Shown here: positions 1 through 5,117 of the stretch, in pieces
How positions within the stretch are numbered: position 1 is the stretch's first letter
Layout: each line of letters opens with the position of its first letter
Source: an uncultured Angelakisella sp.
GTDB lineage: Bacteria; Bacillota; Clostridia; Oscillospirales; Ruminococcaceae
Direction of reading: 5' to 3'
Length of the DNA: 5,117 bases
Assembly: GCA_910585535.1 (NCBI GenBank)
Contig: CAJUFK010000179.1
Span: forward strand, 1 to 5,117
The notes under the pieces: model-generated
Seen by the model: the letters and a program-made list of their open reading frames with translations, nothing else
Database searches by the model: none
What the model was told of the DNA's origin: nothing
Made by a program: the position numbers and the translations under genes

Positions 1-17
1 CCCCTGGGCGCTCTTTG

Positions 18-45
18 CCTCCTTTCTGCCGCGGCAGAAAGGAGG
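18..45. repeat. Perfect 28-bp palindrome without spacer
   Basis: The half-site CCTCCTTTCTGCCG is followed immediately by its exact reverse complement CGGCAGAAAGGAGG. Weaker complementarity continues outside it (TTTGCC at 14-19 with GGCAAA at 57-62). It has no T-run on either strand, so it is not an obvious terminator. It could be the tip of an RNA hairpin, a dispersed chromosomal repeat, or a binding site. Confidence 0.85.
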
Positions 46-209
46 TCCGCCGGAAAGGCAAACGTCGTTTAGCCATCAACTACAACCAATCCCCAGAAAG
101 GAAACCCAGAGATGGGACGCCCAAAGGGCCACAGCCTGACGAAAGGCACAACGTCGGCAATCAGGAGCAGAGCCTAGCGGTTCTCCAGCAAAAGGCTACC
201 CCAGGCCCG

Positions 210-252
210 CCCGTTCAAAAAGCGTCCCCCTGTGGGGTCCTGTTTTGAAGGG
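210..252 (+). other. Two-tier hairpin preceding the plus-strand terminator
   Basis: CCC (210-212) and TTCAAAA (214-220), separated by a bulged G, pair with TTTTGAA (243-249) and GGG (250-252). Inside, CCCC (227-230) pairs with GGGG (234-237) over a TGT loop. The structure directly abuts the terminator hairpin, which supports one folded RNA rather than chance repeats. Confidence 0.55.
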
Positions 253-279
253 AAGCCTGTATCATTCGACAGGTTTTTT
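253..279 (+). terminator. Rho-independent terminator, plus strand
   Basis: AAGCCTGT (253-260) pairs with ACAGGTTT (269-276), including one G-T wobble, over an eight-base loop. The pairing runs into TTTTTT at 274-279. The minus strand has no T-run after this hairpin, so it acts on rightward transcripts. No plus-strand protein gene precedes it in the window; it is the best evidence for a plus-strand RNA in 1-250. It lies about 58 bp from the mreB stop, so it also bounds a convergent arrangement. Confidence 0.65.
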
Positions 280-317
280 CCATCGAGTAAAGCAAACTAT
301 CCTAGGCAAGGCTCGTT

Positions 318-333
318 CCGGCCGCTGGGCCGG
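318..333 (-). terminator. GC hairpin just after mreB stop, possible weak terminator
   Basis: CCGGCC (318-323) and GGCCGG (328-333) form a six-pair stem with a four-base loop, three bases beyond the mreB stop codon. No T-run follows on the minus strand, so it is not a canonical intrinsic terminator. It may be a 3'-end stabiliser or part of a Rho-dependent end. Confidence 0.35.
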
Positions 334-336
334 GGG

Positions 337-1347
337 TTATGCCGGCTCGGATACCGCCTCGTTGTGTACGTAGTTGACCTCCAATATCTTTCCAGCCCCC
401 AGCGCAACACAGTCCAGCGGATTCTCCGCAATGTGTACCGGCATCCCCGTTTCAATGGTGATTAGCCGGTCCAGCCCCTTCAGCATCGCTCCGCCCCCAG
501 TAAGGGTGATCCCCTTGTCAATTATATCTGCCGAAAGCTCCGGCGGCGTCTTTTCCAGCGTGCTGCGAATGGCGTCCAGAATCGCTACAATGGAATCCAC
601 CAACGCCTCCCGAATCTCCTGGGGCGTGAGGATAATGTTCTTCGGAAACCCGTCCGCCAGGTTCCGGCCCTTGATCTCTACCGTCTCCTCGTTTTCGTAG
701 GGATACGCCGATCCAATGCAGATCTTGATGTTTTCCGCCGTCCGCTCCCCAATGAGAAGGTTGTACTTCTTCTTGACGTAGGCAATAATGGCCTGGTCGA
801 ACTCGTCCCCGGCTACCCGCACCGACTTGGAAACCACGATCCCCCCCATGGAGATCACCGCCACCTCGGTGGTGCCGCCGCCAATGTCTACCACCATGCT
901 GCCCACAGCTTCCTCCACCGGAAGCCCGGCCCCAATGGCCGCCGCCATGGGCTCCTCTACAATGCGGACATACTTGGCCCCCGCTTTTTGGGCCGCCTCG
1001 CGCACCGCCCGGCGCTCCACCGCCGTCACCCCCGAAGGGATGCAGATGACCACCCGGGGCTTCCCGAACCGGGAACGCCCAATGCTCTTTTGGAAGAACC
1101 ACTGGAGCATACTGGCGGTAATGTCAAAATCGGCAATAACGCCGTCCTTCAAGGGACGGATGGCCATAATGGACCCCGGGGTCCTGCCGATGACCTCCTT
1201 AGCTGCTTGTCCCACATATTTTACCACATCGGTGCGCACGTCTACCGCCACCACCGAAGGTTCCCGCATGATGATCCCTTTGCCCTTCATATAGATAAGG
1301 GTATTTGCTGTACCCAGATCGATCCCGATATTTTTTGATGCAAACAT
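337..1347 (-). CDS. mreB: Rod shape-determining protein MreB (bacterial actin)
   Basis: This encodes a 336-residue actin-like ATPase that polymerises into membrane-associated filaments and guides the elongation machinery for lateral cell-wall synthesis. The actin/Hsp70 nucleotide pocket is complete: phosphate-1 loop GIDLGTANT (8-16), the connecting segment with VEEPMAAAIGAG (130-141, candidate catalytic E131), phosphate-2 loop DIGGGTTE (154-161) and adenosine motif LTGGGAMLKG (282-291). The length is normal for the family. Segments such as IPSGVTAVE and VAGDEFDQAI resemble Bacillus MreB more than the paralogue Mbl, but I cannot exclude Mbl or MreBH naming without a tree. The ATG has an AAAGGAG ribosome site (1354-1360) six bases upstream and a good promoter at 1427-1455. 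It is a lone gene: mreC and mreD do not follow on the minus strand within the remaining 336 bases. The polar N-terminus starts with MFASKN; I see no clear amphipathic membrane helix before the first beta strand. Confidence 0.97.
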   Translation of the reverse strand: MFASKNIGIDLGTANTLIYMKGKGIIMREPSVVAVDVRTDVVKYVGQAAKEVIGRTPGSIMAIRPLKDGVIADFDITASMLQWFFQKSIGRSRFGKPRVVICIPSGVTAVERRAVREAAQKAGAKYVRIVEEPMAAAIGAGLPVEEAVGSMVVDIGGGTTEVAVISMGGIVVSKSVRVAGDEFDQAIIAYVKKKYNLLIGERTAENIKICIGSAYPYENEETVEIKGRNLADGFPKNIILTPQEIREALVDSIVAILDAIRSTLEKTPPELSADIIDKGITLTGGGAMLKGLDRLITIETGMPVHIAENPLDCVALGAGKILEVNYVHNEAVSEPA

Positions 1348-1353
1348 CCTGCG

Positions 1354-1366
1354 CTCCTTTCCTCCT
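1354..1366 (-). promoter_or_regulatory. Ribosome binding site of mreB
   Basis: The minus strand reads AGGAGG (1361-1366) followed directly by AAAGGAG (1354-1360), then six bases to the ATG. The near copy has the better spacing and fixes the start; the further copy lies about 13 bases away. The doubled Shine-Dalgarno sequence fits a highly translated gene. Confidence 0.8.
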
Positions 1367-1426
1367 CACCGTCTATTTCTTCCCCCAAATCTCCTTTTAT
1401 GGGCGGGGGCATATCAACGCAATAGT

Positions 1427-1455
1427 ATTGTATCACACAAGGCGGGGTTTCACAA
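1427..1455 (-). promoter_or_regulatory. Sigma-A type promoter of mreB, extended -10
   Basis: On the minus strand TTGTGA (1455-1450) is separated by exactly 17 bases from TACAAT (1432-1427). The -10 box is preceded by TG plus one base, giving an extended -10 element. Transcription would start near 1420, leaving a leader of about 73 bases before the mreB ATG. This supports expression independent of the upstream MATE gene. Confidence 0.75.
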
Positions 1456-1509
1456 GGAAAGAAAGGGCGGAATTTGTTGCGATTTCTTGAATTTTCCACG
1501 ACTCAAGGC

Positions 1510-1531
1510 AAAAACTTCCCCCAAAAGGAGG
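1510..1531 (-). terminator. Small hairpin with T-run downstream of the MATE gene
   Basis: On the minus strand CCTCC (1531-1527), a TTTT loop and GGGGG (1522-1518, one T-G pair) are followed by AAG and TTTTT (1514-1510). It is a plausible but weak intrinsic terminator closing the MATE transcript before the mreB promoter. Confidence 0.4.
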
Positions 1532-1566
1532 GCCGGGGCGGAAAAAACTCCGTCCCGGCTGTTTTT
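1532..1566. terminator. Strong stem-loop at the MATE 3' end, T-run on the plus side
   Basis: GCCGGGGCGGA (1532-1542) pairs with TCCGTCCCGGC (1549-1559) over a six-base A-rich loop, making 11 pairs. One pair is G-T on the plus strand and becomes a C-A mismatch on the minus strand. TTTTT (1562-1566) follows on the plus strand, where it overlaps the complement of the MATE stop codon. On the minus strand the T-run becomes an A-run before the hairpin, a layout of bidirectional terminators. It may stop MATE transcripts together with the smaller hairpin at 1510-1531, and block antisense transcription into MATE. Confidence 0.5.
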
Positions 1567-2896
1567 ATATCACTTGGCGGTTCTGCCAGCGGCCGCTTTT
1601 GTACCGCCAGAGGAAGGCGGCGCACCGGGCAATCCAGTCGATGTACATGGCCACCCAGACCCCCATAATCCCCATGCCCACCGCCGGCCCGCAGAGGAAG
1701 AAGCTGAAGCCCACCCGGAAGATCCACATGGAGACAGTGGAGACCAGCATGGTAAAGCGCACGTCCCCCGCCGCCCGCAGGCCGTTGGGCAGGGCGAAGG
1801 AGGAGGGCCAGAAGACGATGGCGAAGATGGCAAAGACCTGGACCAGCTCCACCGTAAGGGCGGCGGTCTCCTCGGGTAGCTGGAACAGCCCCACCCAAAA
1901 GCCGGCGGTAAAATAGAGCAGCACCTCCAGGGTGCCCATGGTACAGTAAACCAAGCCGGTGAGGCGCAGCATATACCGCTTGGCCTGGCCGAACTCCCCG
2001 GCCCCTACGCACTGCCCCACCACCGTCACCATAGCAAGGCCGATGGCGCTGCCCGAGACGTGGGGGATCATGACGATATTGTTGGCCATGGCGTTGGCGG
2101 CGATGACCACCGTTCCAAAGGAGGTCACCAGTCCCTGGACCAGCACCTTGCCGATTTGGAACATCCCGTTTTCCAGGCCGCCGGGCACCCCCACCCGGAG
2201 GATGCCCCGGACCATAGCGGGGTGGAATTCGGGCCGGAAAAGCTGGTGGATCTGCACCCGGCCGTGCCCGTGGCAGAGGAGCCACAGAATCACCAGGGCG
2301 GCGGCCATCCGGGAAAGAAGGGTGGCGATGGCGGCCCCCTCCACCCCGGCCCCCAGGCCGTAGATGAGCAGGGCGTTTCCGCCGATGTTGATAAGGTTCA
2401 TCAGGGCGGAGCAGCACATGGAGACCTTGGAGTTGCCCATCACCCGGAACACCCCGGCCCCGCCGTTGTAGATGCCGATAAAGGGGTAGGAAAGGGCGGT
2501 GATGTAGAAATAGATCCGGGCCCCCGCCATCACATCCGGCTCCGCCGCCCCAAAGAGAAGGCGGAGAATGGGGCCGTTAAAGAGGAGGCAGACCACCATA
2601 ATAAGGCCGGAGGCCGCCGCAACAACAAAGAGCAGCTGCTTGGCGGCGGTGGAGGCGTTGTGGTCCTCCTCCCGGCCCAGGTACTGGGCGGTGACAATGG
2701 CCCCGCCCGCCCCCAGGGCGGAAAAAACGTTGATAAGCAGGATGTTGATGGAATCCACCAGGGAGATGGCGGAAATGGCCTCCTGGCCCACCGAGGAGAC
2801 CATCACCGTGTCGGCCATCCCCACCGTCACCAGCAGCACCTGTTCCACCACCAGGGGGAAGATGAGCCGCCCCAGATCCCGAGCCGAAAACATCAT
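1565..2896 (-). CDS. MATE family efflux transporter (NorM/DinF-type)
   Basis: This encodes a 443-residue polytopic membrane protein, the usual length for multidrug and toxic compound extrusion antiporters, which expel cationic drugs or metabolites in exchange for Na+ or H+. The sequence is almost entirely hydrophobic segments consistent with 12 helices in two homologous halves. The halves carry matching signatures after helix 4 and helix 10: GVFRVMGN (148-155) and LRAAGD (about 373-378). D29 in helix 1 (GMADTVMV) sits where the family has its cation-coupling aspartate. The C-terminus is short and basic. Two adjacent ATG codons (2896-2894 and 2893-2891) could both start it; AGAGGG (2910-2905) lies eight bases before the first and is a moderate ribosome site. 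The substrate cannot be told from sequence. It is separated from mutY by 213 bp with a large inverted repeat, so co-transcription with mutY is uncertain. I see no clear promoter in that gap. Confidence 0.93.
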   Translation of the reverse strand: MMFSARDLGRLIFPLVVEQVLLVTVGMADTVMVSSVGQEAISAISLVDSINILLINVFSALGAGGAIVTAQYLGREEDHNASTAAKQLLFVVAAASGLIMVVCLLFNGPILRLLFGAAEPDVMAGARIYFYITALSYPFIGIYNGGAGVFRVMGNSKVSMCCSALMNLINIGGNALLIYGLGAGVEGAAIATLLSRMAAALVILWLLCHGHGRVQIHQLFRPEFHPAMVRGILRVGVPGGLENGMFQIGKVLVQGLVTSFGTVVIAANAMANNIVMIPHVSGSAIGLAMVTVVGQCVGAGEFGQAKRYMLRLTGLVYCTMGTLEVLLYFTAGFWVGLFQLPEETAALTVELVQVFAIFAIVFWPSSFALPNGLRAAGDVRFTMLVSTVSMWIFRVGFSFFLCGPAVGMGIMGVWVAMYIDWIARCAAFLWRYKSGRWQNRQVI

Positions 2897-2941
2897 AAGA
2901 AAAACCCTCTCTTGCCCGGGGCTGTGGTCCCCCCCGGAAAA

Positions 2942-2985
2942 CGCCAGTTTCGTATTTTCTTATTTTCTCCCTTTTCCTCCTGGCG
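2942..2985. repeat. Short inverted repeat flanking a pyrimidine/purine tract upstream of MATE
   Basis: CGCCAG (2942-2947) and CTGGCG (2980-2985) are perfect inverted copies. They enclose a stretch that is nearly all pyrimidine on the plus strand and purine on the minus strand. The element lies about 46 bases before the MATE start, where an operator or leader structure would be expected. A repeat this short can arise by chance in GC-rich DNA. Confidence 0.35.
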
Positions 2986-3037
2986 CGCAAGGGGGAGACG
3001 GCTAAAAGTCCGGAAAAAGCGGGAAGAATCTGCGAAA

Positions 3038-3110
3038 CCGCCAAGGAGGCAGGCCGGCGGGCGCTTTTTTTGGATAAAAAGCGGAGCCTGGCCGCCGGGA
3101 CCTTGGCGGT
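3038..3110 (-). terminator. Large imperfect inverted repeat abutting the mutY stop, probable 3'-end structure
   Basis: ACCGCCAAGG (3038-3047) pairs perfectly with CCTTGGCGGT (3101-3110), and the last base of the mutY stop codon belongs to the stem. Inside are a second stem, GGCAGG (3049-3054) with CCTGGCC (3087-3093) and one bulge, and a third, CGCTTTTT (3062-3069) with AAAAAGCG (3076-3083). No T-run follows the outer stem on the minus strand. A smaller minus-strand alternative, GGCGG then CCGCT, runs directly into TTTT inside the element and could be the actual terminator. A role in ending or stabilising the mutY message is inference. Confidence 0.5.
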
Positions 3111-4147
3111 CACAAAAAGGCCCGAAAGGCGGAAGGAAGGGGAAACGATTCCCGAAGCTCTCCTTCCCCGGCCCAGACCAGGCCGGCCTGGGGAAGGGCT
3201 TCCCCGGTGACGGCGGCCCGCCAGCCGGTCATCCGCCAAAGGACATGGGTAAAAACGTGCTTCGCCTCCCCCAGGGGGATCAGGTCCCCGGGGGCCAGCC
3301 CCAGCTCCCGGATGGCCCCGGCGGCGCCTTCTGCATCCAGTTTGCCAGGGAGGTTCACCGGCTCCCACATCCCTGCCAGCAGGCCGGGGGAGGGGCGGCG
3401 GCGAAGGGCAAGGCTTCCATCCCCCCGGAAGAGAAGGAGGAGGGTTCGTTCCTCCTCCCGCCGGGGCTTTTTCGGGGCCTTTTGGGGGATCTGTCCGGTG
3501 AGCCCCCTGGCCCTGGCCTGGCAGAGCCCCGCCAGAGGGCAGTCTTCGCAACGGGGCTCCCCATTGGGGAGGCAGACGCAGGCCCCCAGCTCCATCAGGG
3601 CCTGGTTAAAGTCCCCCGGGCAGTCCGGAAGGATGGCGGCAAGGGCGGCGGCGAACTCCTTCTTCACCTGGGGGGATAAGATGTCCCGGGTGCTGGCTGT
3701 GACCCGGGAGAGGACCCGGAGGACGTTTCCATCCACCGCCGGGCAGGGGAGGCCGAAGGCGATGGAGGCGATGGCCCCCGCCGTGTAGTCCCCAATCCCC
3801 GGGAGGGCCCGGAGTTCCTGGAAGGAGGGGGGGAGGACCCCCTGATGATTTTCCATCAGCATCCGGGCCGCCTTTTGGAGATTCCGGGCCCGGCTGTAGT
3901 ACCCAAGGCCCTCCCAAAGCTTCAGCAGTGTCTCCTCCGAACAGGCCGCCAGGGCGGGAACGTCGGGGAGGGCCTCCAGAAAGCGGAGGAAATAGGGGCG
4001 CACCGCCTCCACCCGGGTCTGCTGAAGCATGATCTCACTGATCCAGACCCGGTAAGGGGTGGCCTGGCTCCGCCAGGGGAGGACCCGGGCGTGGTCCCGG
4101 TACCACCCCAGGAGCAGGCCGGGGAGTTCCGGGGGGAGGGGGATCAC
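3110..4147 (-). CDS. mutY: Adenine DNA glycosylase MutY (A/G-specific)
   Basis: This 345-residue base-excision repair enzyme removes adenine mispaired with 8-oxoguanine or guanine. The N-terminal helix-hairpin-helix GPD domain contains VLPWR (22-26), SEIMLQQT (37-44, candidate catalytic E38), GLGYYSRARN (80-89), hairpin LPGIGDYTAG (115-124) and AVDGNVLRV (137-145, catalytic D139). A [4Fe-4S] cysteine set follows: C192, C200, C203, C209. The first spacing is seven residues, against six in E. coli MutY; the PNGEP insert resembles what I recall from clostridial homologues. A NUDIX-like C-terminal domain (about 230-345) carries KHVFTH (296-301), the equivalent of the FSH loop that recognises 8-oxoguanine, so the protein is full length. 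The start is GTG, not ATG: it overlaps the upstream hydrolase stop by four bases (GTGA) and has a GAGG ribosome site inside that gene, indicating translational coupling. Confidence 0.96.
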   Translation of the reverse strand: MIPLPPELPGLLLGWYRDHARVLPWRSQATPYRVWISEIMLQQTRVEAVRPYFLRFLEALPDVPALAACSEETLLKLWEGLGYYSRARNLQKAARMLMENHQGVLPPSFQELRALPGIGDYTAGAIASIAFGLPCPAVDGNVLRVLSRVTASTRDILSPQVKKEFAAALAAILPDCPGDFNQALMELGACVCLPNGEPRCEDCPLAGLCQARARGLTGQIPQKAPKKPRREEERTLLLLFRGDGSLALRRRPSPGLLAGMWEPVNLPGKLDAEGAAGAIRELGLAPGDLIPLGEAKHVFTHVLWRMTGWRAAVTGEALPQAGLVWAGEGELRESFPLPSAFRAFL

Positions 4148-4953
4148 AGTTCCACCTCAAAGAGCCGCTGGAAGTTCCGGTACAGAATGTCATCCCGGAT
4201 CTCCTCCGGGAGGTCCAGGGAAAGGAAGCGGTCCAGTTCCTCCCCGTGGTCCCACATGGGGAAATCGGTGCCGAAGAGGAAGCGCCGGTGGCCCAAAAGG
4301 CGGATCAGGGCAAGGGCACGCTCCCGGGGGAGGCAGAAAAGGGAGCTGCTGGTATCGAACCAGATGTTGGGGAGATCCCGGTAACGCTCCACATCCTGCC
4401 AGTGGCTGTATCCCCCGAAGTGGGCGGCGATGCAGGTAAGGCCGGGGTACCGTTTTGCCACCGCCTCCATCCTGGCCGGGGCGGACCAGTCATACCGCGC
4501 GTCCCCGGTGTGAAAGAGGATAGGCAGCCCCAGCTCCTGACAGCTTTCGTAGATGGGGAAGGCGGCGGGGTCGTCGATGGCAAAGCGTTGGAAGTCCGGG
4601 TGGAGCTTCACCCCCCGCAGCCCCATCTCCCGGATCCGCCGGGCCTCCCCGGGGATGTCCTCGTATCCGGGGTGGAGGGTGCCAAAGCCCAGAAACTCCT
4701 GGTTTTCGCTGCAGCTTTGCCGGATAAAGTCGTTGATGGAGACCACCTGGCCGGGGTGGGTGGCGGTGGAACAGACCAGGTATTTCCGGACGCCGATTCG
4801 TCTCCCGCTTTCCAGGAGGGCCTGGGGGGATCCGGGGTGGCACATGGGGATGTCATAGAACTGGCCGATGGCGTCCACGGCCTTGGCGGCGATCTTTGGG
4901 GGGAAGATGTGGGTATGGGCATCGGTGATGATTAGGTCTTGAGGGGTGAACAT
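4144..4953 (-). CDS. TIM-barrel metal-dependent hydrolase, amidohydrolase_2 family
   Basis: This 269-residue protein has the layout of the amidohydrolase_2 (ACMSD-like) group of predicted metal-dependent hydrolases and decarboxylases. Visible active-site motifs, in barrel order, are DAHTHIF (11-17, metal ligands H13 and H15), GVKLHPDF (114-121), LFHTGD (146-151, H148), IAAHFGG (175-181, H178) and FGTDFPMW (227-234, D230). By analogy with ACMSD, the HxH pair, H148 and D230 would bind one metal ion, with H178 near catalysis. No signal peptide or membrane segment is visible, so it should be cytosolic. The substrate is unknown. TatD-type nucleases also start with a DxHxH motif, but the HPDF, FHTGD and FGTDFP spacing fits amidohydrolase_2 better. 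The ATG has AAAGGAG (4964-4970) ten bases upstream. It is the first gene of a two-gene operon with mutY, overlapping it by four bases. Confidence 0.88.
   Translation of the reverse strand: MFTPQDLIITDAHTHIFPPKIAAKAVDAIGQFYDIPMCHPGSPQALLESGRRIGVRKYLVCSTATHPGQVVSINDFIRQSCSENQEFLGFGTLHPGYEDIPGEARRIREMGLRGVKLHPDFQRFAIDDPAAFPIYESCQELGLPILFHTGDARYDWSAPARMEAVAKRYPGLTCIAAHFGGYSHWQDVERYRDLPNIWFDTSSSLFCLPRERALALIRLLGHRRFLFGTDFPMWDHGEELDRFLSLDLPEEIRDDILYRNFQRLFEVEL
4152..4158 (-). promoter_or_regulatory. Ribosome binding site of mutY, inside the upstream gene
   Basis: The minus strand reads GAGGTGG at 4158-4152, with its GAGG core seven bases before the GTG start of mutY. It overlaps the final codons of the hydrolase gene. 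It supports the GTG start and coupled translation of the pair. Confidence 0.6.
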
Positions 4954-4963
4954 GGGGTGGTGA

Positions 4964-4970
4964 CTCCTTT
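4964..4970 (-). promoter_or_regulatory. Ribosome binding site of the hydrolase gene
   Basis: AAAGGAG on the minus strand lies ten bases before the ATG at 4953. It is the same sequence as the near site of mreB and selects this start. Confidence 0.7.
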
Positions 4971-4984
4971 CCCGGTGGGTTTCG

Positions 4985-5033
4985 GGCCGCCTGGCGGCCT
5001 TTAGAGGGCCGGCGGGTTCCCTTCGGAACCCGC
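4985..5033 (-). other. Tandem GC-rich hairpins in the hydrolase leader
   Basis: Two strong stem-loops lie between the AT-rich upstream DNA and the hydrolase start. GGCCGC (4985-4990) pairs with GCGGCC (4994-4999) over three bases. GCGGGTTCC (5012-5020) pairs with GGAACCCGC (5025-5033) over a four-base loop. Neither is followed by a T-run on either strand, apart from three Ts at 5000-5002. They could be leader structure, a 3'-end signal of a gene beyond the window, or a dispersed repeat. Confidence 0.6.
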
Positions 5034-5117
5034 ATGATACAGATTATGCTTCAACTCTGTGTGCAGTAATTATTGTATAGCTATATGCGTTCACAGTTAT
5101 TTTGTAGTGACCTGTGA
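5034..5117 (-). promoter_or_regulatory. AT-rich region with short dyads, likely promoter/operator of the hydrolase-mutY operon
   Basis: Composition changes sharply here from GC-rich to AT-rich. It contains the palindrome TATAGCTATA (5076-5085) and the inverted pair TCACAG (5091-5096) and CTGTGA (5112-5117). On the minus strand TACAAT (5077-5072) and CATAAT (5048-5043) resemble -10 boxes, but neither has a convincing -35 box at the right distance. A promoter here is likely from position; the exact site is not resolved, and it could serve a gene beyond the right edge. Confidence 0.35.

Larger units (their letters stand above)
1..280 (+). ncRNA. Candidate structured non-coding RNA, unassigned; 5' end may lie left of the window
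   Basis: No credible protein is encoded here, but the plus strand is rich in nested complementary segments and ends in a directional intrinsic terminator (253-279). Pairings I can see are a perfect 28-bp palindrome (18-45) flanked by TTTGCC (14-19) and GGCAAA (57-62), CCCA/TGGG (92-95 with 113-116), GCCC-AAA-GGGC (119-129), GACG/CGTC (138-141 with 152-155), and a compound stem (210-252). In that stem CCC plus TTCAAAA pairs with TTTTGAA plus GGG around an inner CCCC/GGGG hairpin. The T-run follows the last hairpin only when read on the plus strand, so the transcript would run toward mreB. I looked for hallmarks of tmRNA, RNase P RNA, SRP RNA, 6S RNA, T-box and common riboswitches and found none. 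No promoter is visible, so the RNA may begin outside the window. The RNA call is inference; alternatives are degenerate intergenic DNA or the end of a mobile element. Confidence 0.4.

Noticed and set aside
1..76. Minus-strand frame starting at an ATG (76-74) and open to the left edge (MAKRRLPFRR...)
   Set aside because: It has no ribosome binding site, only about 25 codons are visible, and the composition is dictated by the palindrome. It cannot be supported without the left flank.
134..165. CTGACGA followed by nested pairings, reminiscent of a hammerhead ribozyme core
   Set aside because: The required GAAA segment after stem II and the closing stems are not in the right places.
15..248. Plus-strand 77-codon open frame ending just before the terminator
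   Set aside because: The product is rich in proline, lysine and arginine with no fold signature, has no ribosome site, and begins across the palindrome. A non-coding RNA explains the terminator better.
262..273. ATTCGACAGG resembling the 5' region of tmRNA
   Set aside because: It forms one side of the terminator hairpin; no tag reading frame, tRNA-like T arm or CCA end is found nearby.
518..1102. 194-codon minus-strand frame inside mreB
   Set aside because: It is an out-of-frame shadow of mreB, with glycine- and histidine-rich low-complexity content.
2955..2995. Possible promoter for MATE (TTGCGC with an A/T-rich -10 on the minus strand)
   Set aside because: No hexamer at 17 or 18 bases spacing resembles TATAAT; the A-rich purine tract gives only a vague match.
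2060..3679. Open frame of 539 codons on the plus strand
   Set aside because: It lies antisense to MATE and mutY, runs through the spacer between them, and is low-complexity (glycine, proline, histidine, arginine). It is a by-product of GC-rich codon bias on the opposite strand.
1..5117. CRISPR arrays, transposases, phage or toxin-antitoxin genes, tRNA and rRNA
   Set aside because: No regularly spaced repeats, no matching protein motifs and no tRNA-like cloverleaf were seen on either strand.

Overview
The window looks like ordinary chromosome from a GC-rich Clostridia-type Firmicute, possibly of the Oscillospiraceae group. This is an inference from three things: strong G/C bias at third codon positions, AAAGGAG-type ribosome binding sites, and protein sequences with Firmicutes character (MreB reads close to Bacillus MreB, and MutY has a cysteine motif of the kind I associate with clostridia). 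I cannot name the species.

All four convincing protein genes are on the minus strand. In transcription order (right to left) they are: a TIM-barrel metal-dependent hydrolase of the amidohydrolase_2 family (4953-4144), the adenine DNA glycosylase mutY (4147-3110, overlapping the hydrolase by four bases), a MATE-family multidrug/cation antiporter (2896-1565), and the actin-like cell-shape gene mreB (1347-337). The hydrolase and mutY form a tight two-gene operon. A 213-bp spacer with a large inverted repeat separates mutY from the MATE gene. A 217-bp spacer between MATE and mreB carries hairpins and a convincing sigma-A-type promoter for mreB, so mreB is probably its own transcription unit.

The left end (1-336) has no credible protein gene. 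It contains a perfect 28-bp palindrome, several nested hairpins and, at 253-279, a good rho-independent terminator pointing right (plus strand). This suggests that a structured non-coding RNA, or the end of one entering from the left, is transcribed convergently toward mreB. I could not match it to a family I know. The right end (4954-5117) is the leader of the hydrolase operon: two strong GC hairpins, then an abrupt AT-rich stretch with short dyad repeats, likely promoter/operator DNA.

The genes share no obvious pathway: nucleotide-damage repair, drug efflux, cell-wall morphogenesis and an unassigned hydrolase. I see no CRISPR array, transposase, phage gene, toxin-antitoxin pair or defence system. 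The most interesting element is the unassigned structured region at 1-280.
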